This document shows positions 44,196-51,959 of a stretch of DNA of 64,000 bases, piece after piece. The notes beneath the pieces are model-generated. The model was not told where the DNA came from and ran no database searches. It saw only the letters and a program-made list of their open reading frames with translations. Position 1 is the stretch's first letter. Each line of letters begins with the position of its first letter. Both the position numbers and the translations under genes were made by a program. This stretch comes from JAMZMI01 sp964353015 (GTDB lineage Bacteria > Bacteroidota > Bacteroidia > Cytophagales > Cyclobacteriaceae), in contig CAYGUA010000001.1 in the NCBI GenBank assembly GCA_964353015.1, forward strand, positions 124,001 through 188,000, written 5' to 3'.

Positions 44196-46826
44196 ATGAC
44201 TCAAGAAGAAGAAAGATTAAAGCAGTGTAGGGATGGTATTCCATGGAAAAACTGGGGGCCATACCTGAGTGAAAGACAATGGGCAACTGTAAGAGAAGAT
44301 TATACCGAATCTGGTAACGTTTGGGAAAGTGTCATACATGATCATGCACGAAGCAAAGCATATAGATGGGGTGAAGATGGTATAGGCGGTTTTTGCAATG
44401 AAGATCAAAGAATCTGTTTTTCTTGGGCTTTTTGGAATGGTAAAGATCCAATAATTAAAGAGCGATTATTTGGCCTCACAAGCTATGAGGGTAATCATGG
44501 AGAAGATGTCAAAGAGTTGTATTACTATCTTGACAGCACCCCTACACATTCTCACATGCAGATGCTGTATAAATATCCTCAAAATGAATATCCATATGCC
44601 AAATTGGTGGATACAAATGTAGGTAGATCAAAAGATCTGAGGGAATATGAATTGTTGGACACAGGAGTATTTGATAAAGATGAATATTTCGACATCTTCC
44701 TTAATTACGACAAAAATTCACCGGACGATTTTTTGCTCACCGCTGAAATTCATAATAGAGGAGATAAAGATGCTGAGCTAGTAGTTTTACCTACCATTTG
44801 GTTTAGAAATACTTGGTCTTCAGGTAGAGACAAAATTAAACCGAGTCTCTCTTTGGTTTCAGAACGTCAAATGAAGATAGATCACCACCTACTGGGATCT
44901 TTTAACATCTATTTTGACAGCAATATGTCTGAAATGGCATTTTGCGATAATGAAACAAATAGAAAACGGCTCTACGGAACTAAAAACTCCTCAAAATACA
45001 CCAAAGATGGAATCAATGATTATATCATTGACGGAGTAAAGGAAGGTATCAATCCAAAATCTTTTGGAACTAAAGGAGCTGGAATCTTCCGAATTAAGGT
45101 CAAAGCAAACGCTTCAGAAACGGTAAAGGTCAGATTTAGTAAAGCTGATTTGAATAATCCATTTGATGATTATGATCAGATCTGCTTGCTTCGCAAAAAT
45201 GAAGCTGACGAGTTTTACAATTTCAAACATGATAAAGTAGAAGATGCAGATCTAAGAATGATCCAACGTCAGGCCTGGGCAGGGATGATGTGGAGCAAAC
45301 AATTCTACTACTACAATATAAGAAACTGGATTCACGGGGATCCTGGAAGAATGAAACCTTCCAAAAACCGGAAAAACGGGCGAAATGCCAACTGGCAGCA
45401 CATGTATAATTATGATATACTGTCCATGCCAGACAAATGGGAATATCCCTGGTATGCCGCCTGGGATTTAGCTTTTCATTGCATTCCTATAGCGAGAATT
45501 GATCCGGATTTTGCCAAGGACCAATTGCTTTTGTTATTGAAGGATAGATATCTTCATCCGAATGGGCAGATTCCTGCTTATGAATTTAATTTTAGTGATG
45601 TCAACCCTCCTGTCCATGCCTGGGCAGTAACAAGAGTATTCGAAATAGATCGAAAGCTTAATGATGGCAAAGGTGATTTTGAATTTCTTCAAAAGGCTTT
45701 CCACAAACTCAGCCTCAATTTCACATGGTGGGTGAATAGAAAAGATGCAGAAGGTAATAATGTGTTTGAAGGCGGATTCCTCGGTTTGGATAATATTGGG
45801 GTTTTCGATAGGAATCACCCGATAGTTGAAGATGCCAAACTTGAGCAAGCTGATAGCACCAGCTGGATGGCCATGTTTTCCTTGAATATGTTGAAAATAG
45901 CCTTGGATTTATCGATGGAATATCCTGTCTATCAGGATATGGCAAATAAGTTCTTTGAGCATTTTCTTTACATATCTGGAGCCATGAACAACATTGAAGA
46001 AACCAATGTCGATTTATGGGATGAGGAAGACTTTTTCTATTACGATGTGATGCACACTCCTGATCAACCAAATCAGCTAATGAAAATACGCTCAATGGTT
46101 GGTTTGATTCCCTTGTATGCTGTTGAAATCTTGCGTGACGAAAACTATAAACATCTTGATGAGTTCCGAGCCAGGCTTGAGTTTTTCCTAAAAGAAAGAC
46201 CAAGATTGGCTTCCTTGGTATCACGATGGGAGTCACAAGGAAAAGGTGAAAGGCGTTTATTAAGTATTCTTCGTGGATTCAGGATGAAAAAAATCCTTGA
46301 AAGGATGCTCGATCCTGATGAATTTTTGTCTGACTATGGAATACGTGCCCTTTCTAAATTCCATGAAAAAAATCCTTATAAACTGGAAATTGACGATCAG
46401 ATTTTGAGTGTATCCTACTTGCCAGGTGAATCTGACTCATCCTTTTTTGGTGGAAATTCAAATTGGCGAGGACCGATCTGGTTTCCTGTGAATTATCTCA
46501 TCATGGAATCATTGCTTAAATACTCGGCTTATTATAGTGAAGAGTATAAAGTCGAATTCCCTAAAGGTGGTGATGAATTATTGAATCTCGTAGAAGTGAC
46601 GAGAGGAATTTGCAGAAGATTAATGGGGATTTTCCAGCGCAATGAGTTTGGAAAACGTCCGGTTTACGGAGGCAATCTCAAATTTCAAAATGATCCGCAT
46701 TTCAAGGATTACATTCTATTTTATGAGTATTTCAATGGAGATACCGGTGAGGGACTTGGCGCCTCTCATCAGACAGGCTGGACCGGGCTTGTCGCAGAAA
46801 TGATTCACCGTTATTACAATACTTAA
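44196..46826 (+). CDS. GH63-like (MGH1-type) glycoside hydrolase
   Basis: An 876-residue cytoplasmic protein with no signal peptide, similar to GH63-type alpha-glucosidases and mannosylglycerate hydrolases. Recognisable parts are the N-terminal EERLKQCRDGIPWKNWGPYL, the beta-sandwich region, and a C-terminal alpha/alpha toroid with WEYPWYAAWDLAFH and GNSNWRGPIWFPVNYLIMES, with a closing HQTGWTGLVAEMIHR. It is much longer than a typical single-domain glycosidase but normal for the group. The catalytic acids sit in conserved motifs of the toroid; I do not assign them individually. The substrate is unknown and could be a compatible-solute glycoside or glucan. Confidence 0.8.
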   Translation: MTQEEERLKQCRDGIPWKNWGPYLSERQWATVREDYTESGNVWESVIHDHARSKAYRWGEDGIGGFCNEDQRICFSWAFWNGKDPIIKERLFGLTSYEGNHGEDVKELYYYLDSTPTHSHMQMLYKYPQNEYPYAKLVDTNVGRSKDLREYELLDTGVFDKDEYFDIFLNYDKNSPDDFLLTAEIHNRGDKDAELVVLPTIWFRNTWSSGRDKIKPSLSLVSERQMKIDHHLLGSFNIYFDSNMSEMAFCDNETNRKRLYGTKNSSKYTKDGINDYIIDGVKEGINPKSFGTKGAGIFRIKVKANASETVKVRFSKADLNNPFDDYDQICLLRKNEADEFYNFKHDKVEDADLRMIQRQAWAGMMWSKQFYYYNIRNWIHGDPGRMKPSKNRKNGRNANWQHMYNYDILSMPDKWEYPWYAAWDLAFHCIPIARIDPDFAKDQLLLLLKDRYLHPNGQIPAYEFNFSDVNPPVHAWAVTRVFEIDRKLNDGKGDFEFLQKAFHKLSLNFTWWVNRKDAEGNNVFEGGFLGLDNIGVFDRNHPIVEDAKLEQADSTSWMAMFSLNMLKIALDLSMEYPVYQDMANKFFEHFLYISGAMNNIEETNVDLWDEEDFFYYDVMHTPDQPNQLMKIRSMVGLIPLYAVEILRDENYKHLDEFRARLEFFLKERPRLASLVSRWESQGKGERRLLSILRGFRMKKILERMLDPDEFLSDYGIRALSKFHEKNPYKLEIDDQILSVSYLPGESDSSFFGGNSNWRGPIWFPVNYLIMESLLKYSAYYSEEYKVEFPKGGDELLNLVEVTRGICRRLMGIFQRNEFGKRPVYGGNLKFQNDPHFKDYILFYEYFNGDTGEGLGASHQTGWTGLVAEMIHRYYNT

Positions 46827-46828
46827 TG

Positions 46829-46857
46829 TTGAGTTAATATCTTAATCTCTAACTTTG
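46829..46857 (+). promoter_or_regulatory. Predicted promoter of the PafA-like/HAD/DUF4159 operon
   Basis: TTG at 46829-46831 and TAACTTTG at 46850-46857, separated by 18 bases, fit the Bacteroidota TTG / TAnnTTTG pattern. The operon starts at 46881. Confidence 0.6.
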
Positions 46858-46880
46858 AAGTCAATCAAATAATTTATCCG

Positions 46881-48497
46881 ATGAGATCAGTTTTATCACT
46901 GGTAATGATATTTATTTTATCATGTGGTCAATCCCAAAACAACCCGCCTAAACTGATGGTAGGTATTGTAGTAGATCAAATGAAGTATGACTATATCATG
47001 AGATATCAATCAGATTTTGAGTCTGGTGGTTTCAAAAGATTGGTTAATGAAGGGTTTGTCTATAGAAATGCCCATTACAATTACGTGCCAACCAAAACTG
47101 GTCCTGGACATGCTTCTGTTTATACAGGAACAACACCAGCACGTCATGGCATAGTAGGAAATGACTGGTTTGTACCTTCCCTTGGCAGAACTATCAATTG
47201 TGTAGAAGACACCACAGAAGTGGCAGTCGGTGGCGACCTCAATAGTGGTAATGTTTCACCTCGAAATTTGCTTTCCACAACTGTGACAGATGAGCTTAGA
47301 TTGTTTTACAACATGAACTCAAAAGTCATTGGAATCTCGATAAAAGATCGCGGAGCTTGTTTGCCTTCTGGTCACAATCCGAATGGAGCTTATTGGTATG
47401 ATTTGAAAACAGGAAATATGATCACAAGTACCTATTATTCAGATCGTTTACCTGATTGGGTTGAAGATTTTAATGAGAAAAAAAGATACAGTTTTTACCT
47501 AAATCAAACGTGGAATTATTTTAAAAACCAAGCTGGATATAACGAGAGTATGTCAGATGATAACCCATACGAGGCTGAAGCTCTCGACGGATTTGGTGTT
47601 GCATTCCCATATGACTATAGCAAGGTGAAAGATAATCCTGCAGCCTTGAAATATTCGCCTTTTTCAAACCCATTTTTAAGAGAGTTTGCAGAACTGGCTG
47701 TAAAATCTGAGCAACTTGGGGCAGATGAAATTCCTGATTTTCTAACGATTAGTTTTTCAGCTACTGATGATTTGGGGCATAAATATGGTCCAAGATCTAA
47801 AGAAATTCAAGACATATATTTAAGACTTGATCATGAGTTAAGTGAGTTGTTTTTGTATTTAGACAAGCACGTTGGTAAAGGTGAATATACCGTATTCCTT
47901 ACAGCAGATCATGGTGCAAATGATATCCCCTCCTATTTGGTAAGCCAAAAAATGCCCGGTGGTTATCACAATAAGACATATATCAAAAATCTAGTTAATA
48001 GCCATTTAAATAAAAATTATGGCAATGGTGATTGGGTGAAAAATGTGATTAACAATCAAATCTATATCAATCGTGATTTGGTGAGTAAATTAGGATTGAA
48101 GTTAGAAAAAATACAGACAGATGTGGTGTCAGTTCTCTTGCAAGAAAAATATATTGCAGAAGCTTTTACAGCCACCCAAGTAGCAAAGAGAACTTTCACT
48201 GATCCAATGACTATCAAACTGCAAAATGGCTACCATAGGCAACTTTCAGGTGATGTGCTTATTATTTTCAATTCAGGCTACCTGAATGACTCCTATGGTA
48301 GACGTGGCACTGATCACATTTCAGGTTATTCCTATGATACACATATTCCAATCATGTTTTATGGCAAGGGAATTAAACCTGGGAATAGTGTCAGAAATGT
48401 AAGTATTACTGATATTTCCCCTACAGTTTCCACTTTATTAAATATTACTTTCCCATCAGCTTCAGTTGGTGATCCGCTAATAGAAATTTTCGAATGA
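46881..48497 (+). CDS. PafA-like alkaline phosphatase superfamily lipoprotein
   Basis: A 538-residue exported hydrolase with lipobox ILSC. The nucleophile is T73 in PTKTGPGHASVYTGT, and the Asn of IVGNDWF and the Lys and Arg of ISIKDRGAC correspond to the residues that distinguish PafA-type phosphate monoesterases (the Lys/Arg pair) from phosphodiesterases. Metal ligands are visible in SATDDLGHKYG, LTADHGAND and the terminal DTHIPIMFYG. A periplasmic phosphate-scavenging role is likely. The ATGA overlap with the HAD gene and the promoter at 46829 define an operon. Confidence 0.88.
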   Translation: MRSVLSLVMIFILSCGQSQNNPPKLMVGIVVDQMKYDYIMRYQSDFESGGFKRLVNEGFVYRNAHYNYVPTKTGPGHASVYTGTTPARHGIVGNDWFVPSLGRTINCVEDTTEVAVGGDLNSGNVSPRNLLSTTVTDELRLFYNMNSKVIGISIKDRGACLPSGHNPNGAYWYDLKTGNMITSTYYSDRLPDWVEDFNEKKRYSFYLNQTWNYFKNQAGYNESMSDDNPYEAEALDGFGVAFPYDYSKVKDNPAALKYSPFSNPFLREFAELAVKSEQLGADEIPDFLTISFSATDDLGHKYGPRSKEIQDIYLRLDHELSELFLYLDKHVGKGEYTVFLTADHGANDIPSYLVSQKMPGGYHNKTYIKNLVNSHLNKNYGNGDWVKNVINNQIYINRDLVSKLGLKLEKIQTDVVSVLLQEKYIAEAFTATQVAKRTFTDPMTIKLQNGYHRQLSGDVLIIFNSGYLNDSYGRRGTDHISGYSYDTHIPIMFYGKGIKPGNSVRNVSITDISPTVSTLLNITFPSASVGDPLIEIFE

Positions 48498-49150
48498 ACA
48501 AAATAGGACTCATTTTTGACATGGATGGTGTCATTGTAGATAACCATGAATACCACTTTTTGGCATGGCAAAAGCTTGCTGCGACCCGTGGAATTGAAAT
48601 CTCTGAACAATATTATCGTGATAACATGAATGGTCGTACCATTGATGAGTTGGTGAAAATTGTTTTCAGTTTGGATATAAGCAAGGAAGAAGCGCGTGAA
48701 ATTGGTATGGAAAAGGAAGAAATATATCGTGAGCTTTATAAAGATCATCGAGCGGTGACTAAGGGTCTGATTCGATTTCTTGAGCTAGCAAAAGATTTGG
48801 AAATACCTATGATTGTCGGCACATCGGCTCCAGACGCAAATGTTACATTCACATTAGATGGGCTGGATTTAAGGAAATACTTTCTTGGTGTAGTGGATGA
48901 TATGATGGTAACTAAAGGAAAACCTGATCCTGAAGTTTATCAAAAATGTGCAGAAGCGATCGATAGAAAACCCGAGAATTGCATTGTATTTGAGGATGCT
49001 ATTTCTGGTATAAAAGCAGGAAAGTCTGCAGGTGCCAAAGTAGTTGCATTGGCCACTTCACATAAAAGAGAAGAATTATCTGCAGATTTGATAATTGACA
49101 ATTTTGAAGGCTTTTCTTTGGCCGATATCAAATCAGTTTTGAATTTATAA
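48494..49150 (+). CDS. HAD family hydrolase (beta-phosphoglucomutase-like)
   Basis: A 218-residue HAD phosphatase. The N-terminal motif IFDMDGVIVDNHEYH holds the nucleophile D9 and acid D11; KPDPEVYQKCA and FEDAISGIKAGKSAGAKVV supply motifs III and IV. The cap is helical, as in the beta-phosphoglucomutase/phosphatase group. A sugar phosphate is the likely substrate, though specificity cannot be read. It overlaps the PafA-like gene by 4 bases and abuts the DUF4159 gene (0 bases). Confidence 0.9.
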   Translation: MNKIGLIFDMDGVIVDNHEYHFLAWQKLAATRGIEISEQYYRDNMNGRTIDELVKIVFSLDISKEEAREIGMEKEEIYRELYKDHRAVTKGLIRFLELAKDLEIPMIVGTSAPDANVTFTLDGLDLRKYFLGVVDDMMVTKGKPDPEVYQKCAEAIDRKPENCIVFEDAISGIKAGKSAGAKVVALATSHKREELSADLIIDNFEGFSLADIKSVLNL

Positions 49151-49804
49151 ATGAAAATTACTTTATCAATTTTATCTATTCTTTTAGGTCTTGGTCTTCA
49201 CAGTCAGGGGCTGAGAATCGCCAAATTAAAATATGATGGTGGTGGTGATTGGTATGCGAATAAAACAGCCCTTCCGAATTTAATTTCATTCAGCAATAAG
49301 GAATTAGGTACAGAGATTTTACCAGAAGAGGATATTGTTGAAGTGAATAGTCCTGATTTATTCTTGTATCCTTACGTGTACATGACTGGTCACGGAAATG
49401 TAGTTTTTAGTGGTGAGGATGCTGAAAACCTGAGGAATTATTTGAACGCTGGAGGTTTTTTGCATATCGACGACAATTACGGACTAGACCCATTCATAAG
49501 AGTTGAAATAAAAAAAATATTTCCAAATGCAGAATTTGTTGAAATACCTTTTGACCACTCCATCTATCATCAAAAATTCGATTTTCCCGATGGTCTCCCA
49601 AAAATCCATGAACATGATGGAAAACCAGCACAGGGTTTTGGGATTTTAATTGAAGGTAGATTAGCCTGTTTTTATACCTATGAATGTGACTTGGGAAATG
49701 GCTGGGAAGACAAGTCGATTCACAATGATCCGCAGGAAATAAGAGATAAAGCATTGAAAATGGGCGCAAATATCATTTCTTACGTTTTCACAAACGAGCA
49801 ATAA
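49151..49804 (+). CDS. DUF4159 domain-containing exported protein
   Basis: A 217-residue protein with a short signal peptide (ending LHSQ). The whole mature protein is DUF4159: IAKLKYDGGGDWY, LYPYVYMTGHGNVVFS, GGFLHIDDNYGLDPF and the end FGILIEGRLACFYTYECDLG. Members occur near envelope genes in Bacteroidota; activity is not established. It is the last gene of the PafA-like/HAD operon. Confidence 0.85.
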   Translation: MKITLSILSILLGLGLHSQGLRIAKLKYDGGGDWYANKTALPNLISFSNKELGTEILPEEDIVEVNSPDLFLYPYVYMTGHGNVVFSGEDAENLRNYLNAGGFLHIDDNYGLDPFIRVEIKKIFPNAEFVEIPFDHSIYHQKFDFPDGLPKIHEHDGKPAQGFGILIEGRLACFYTYECDLGNGWEDKSIHNDPQEIRDKALKMGANIISYVFTNEQ

Positions 49805-49863
49805 GAGTCGGTTTTAGTGACTAATTGCTTTTCCTTTCAGTAATTTTTAACAGGTTCCCGCAT

Positions 49864-49891
49864 AAAAAAGGCCACACCTAAAGATGTGACC
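49864..49891 (-). terminator. Intrinsic terminator
   Basis: On the minus strand GGTCACA pairs with TGTGGCC (one G-U pair) around an eight-base loop and runs into a U-tract (T-run at 49869-49864). It ends the gene at 49919. Confidence 0.65.
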
Positions 49892-49918
49892 CTAATCGCC
49901 CTACCAACTGCTTATTTT

Positions 49919-50818
49919 TTATCCTTTTCTGTGGATTCTTCCTTTTGGTTCTATCGTTTCTGTGGTTGTCACACCGTCTACAGTCACCTCCACTTCATTA
50001 TCACAAGTACCATCTCCATAGTTCAAAGTGGCTGTTGTTTCCCCACTAACAATTTCTTTAATTCCTGATACTGGAATAACTACGCGCGCTACACCACAAA
50101 GTCTTTTGATCAATAAATCTTCTAGAATTGTGATTGAATATGCAACTCCATCGGTTCTTAATCCAGAGGCTTCTCCACTTATGAGGGTGTAATCATCAGA
50201 TTCATCAGCTCCCTGGATCATTGATTTGATATGCTCCGCTTCACGTGTTGCAAAAGTTTCATCTGGGAAAGTTACTTTTCCATTGGTCATTGTTGTTTTC
50301 ACTACTCTGCTCAATGAATCAGAAGATATTAATTCGATTTTTCTAGATCCTTCCAAATGAAGACTGTCCAGATAAAAATCTTCAAGAGTGACCATTCGGT
50401 AAGAACCGGCCGTATGTCTGTCGCCACTATATTCTATGATGATTTTGCCTTTTCTTACTACACCATTTATTGCTGTACATCCATCACCAAAATCAATTGT
50501 TACAATTTGATTGATCGTGTCTTTTTCGATGATGGCACATTCTAAGGCGATATCTCTTCTATTTCTTTTTCTACCTCTTTTCTTATCTTGATCTAATCGC
50601 CCATTTGCATCTAGGTTCATATCAAGTAAATCCATTCCTGCTTCTGAAAGAAGATCAAGATCTTCAAACCCTGATGCCACAGCCTCTTCTGTTGATAGAT
50701 CAAGCGCAGCTACAGTTTCTGTGTTTGTAATTGCGTCCATAGTTTCTGTTTCGCCTTGCTCACAAGAAGTAAAAAATAGAGCCGCGATTGCCGTTGAGAA
50801 TAATGATATTTTTTTCAT
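49919..50818 (-). CDS. Hypothetical lipoprotein
   Basis: A 299-residue lipoprotein with lipobox FTSC (Cys19). The N-terminal third is acidic and Met/Leu-rich (LLSEAGMDLLDMNLDANG), followed by a basic cluster KKRGRKRNRRD at about 78-88, then a beta-rich body with paired DFGDGC and NYGDGTCD motifs that may bind a metal or form a disulfide pair. I do not recognise a function. It is a single gene, diverging from the barrel/CHAT operon with 160 bases between starts. Confidence 0.75.
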   Translation of the reverse strand: MKKISLFSTAIAALFFTSCEQGETETMDAITNTETVAALDLSTEEAVASGFEDLDLLSEAGMDLLDMNLDANGRLDQDKKRGRKRNRRDIALECAIIEKDTINQIVTIDFGDGCTAINGVVRKGKIIIEYSGDRHTAGSYRMVTLEDFYLDSLHLEGSRKIELISSDSLSRVVKTTMTNGKVTFPDETFATREAEHIKSMIQGADESDDYTLISGEASGLRTDGVAYSITILEDLLIKRLCGVARVVIPVSGIKEIVSGETTATLNYGDGTCDNEVEVTVDGVTTTETIEPKGRIHRKG

Positions 50819-50978
50819 AGTTTTAAAAGTTTGTTTCTAATTGAATTCGGCTCTTTGACATGTGTAAATGGGAAAGGTTTAATCATGATTGATTTTTTTT
50901 TTAGAATTCTTTTTAACTTCCTAATATTAAATAGTCTCAGTCAGCTTTATTTTTACTTATGCAACTAATTCAAAACCT

Positions 50979-51959
50979 ATGAAAAGGCAATTTGCCCTCA
51001 TGATTTTTATTTTGATATCCATAGCCGAGAGCCATTCCCAAGGTTGCAGTGATGCGGGATTTTGTACAATGGGTGCCATGAGACCTGATCAGTCATATTC
51101 AAGCCGGATTGATTTAAAACTGCGTACCATAGAACTCAACTATTATAAAGGCAAAACAACGCTTAGCCCAGTAATCCAGGCTTATACAGTTGATGTTTCA
51201 ATTGGTATTAATGACAAAAACTCAGTTCAAATAAAACTACCATATCAGACAGTTTCGGGAAATTTTGGCTCAAATGAAGGCCTTGGTGATATTTCTATCA
51301 GTGCATCTCGAATGGTGGGAACTTTCAATGACTATGCTATTGGCCTCACTCTTGGTGGCAAGATACCAAGCGGTTATGGAAGTGATAAAGCTAGTGGGCA
51401 AGCCTCAACTTTTGGTGCAAACAACGCTGATCCCGGAGATTTACCAATGTATTATCAAGTTAGTCTAGGTACTTATGATATTGTGGCAGGAGCATCAATC
51501 ATTAATGAAAAATGGTTATTTGCTACAGGCATTCAAATTCCTGTAATTCATAAAAATGACAATGATTTCAGATGGGGAAAATGGCCAGAATACCCCGGAG
51601 GAACGAATTATACGCAGAAATACTTCCTGGCCAACAATCTAAAAAGAGGTACGGACGTCATGCTCAGAGCAGAAAGAAATTTCAGATTTTTGAATTATAA
51701 CTTTTCATTGGGTGCACTGCCTATTTATAGAATAACCAAGGACCGAAGATATGATTTCACTCCAGGGATTGAGAAAGAAGTTACTGTACCTAGAACTACT
51801 GGCCTAGCACTTTCGATTTTGGGAGGAGCTGGTTATTCATTTTCAGCAAATAATAGTGTGAAACTAATATACGGACACAGACTCACGGACCGCAAAAAGA
51901 ACCCTGACGGACTGACACGTCATACTGTATTAAGTTTTAGCTATATGTATAAATTCTGA
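50979..51959 (+). CDS. Outer-membrane beta-barrel protein (transporter-like)
   Basis: A 326-residue exported protein, signal peptide about 1-20 (ending SHSQ), followed by the Cys-containing start GCSDAGFCTMGAMRPDQ and alternating amphipathic strands with a terminal aromatic (SFSYMYKF). This looks like a small outer-membrane barrel of the transporter-like group. Its stop overlaps the start of the TPR-CHAT gene by one base (51959), so the pair is translationally coupled. Substrate unknown. Confidence 0.72.
   Translation: MKRQFALMIFILISIAESHSQGCSDAGFCTMGAMRPDQSYSSRIDLKLRTIELNYYKGKTTLSPVIQAYTVDVSIGINDKNSVQIKLPYQTVSGNFGSNEGLGDISISASRMVGTFNDYAIGLTLGGKIPSGYGSDKASGQASTFGANNADPGDLPMYYQVSLGTYDIVAGASIINEKWLFATGIQIPVIHKNDNDFRWGKWPEYPGGTNYTQKYFLANNLKRGTDVMLRAERNFRFLNYNFSLGALPIYRITKDRRYDFTPGIEKEVTVPRTTGLALSILGGAGYSFSANNSVKLIYGHRLTDRKKNPDGLTRHTVLSFSYMYKF

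Noticed and set aside
45721..46236. 171-codon frame antisense to the GH63-like gene
   Set aside because: The sense frame is continuous with family motifs; the antisense frame has no recognisable feature.
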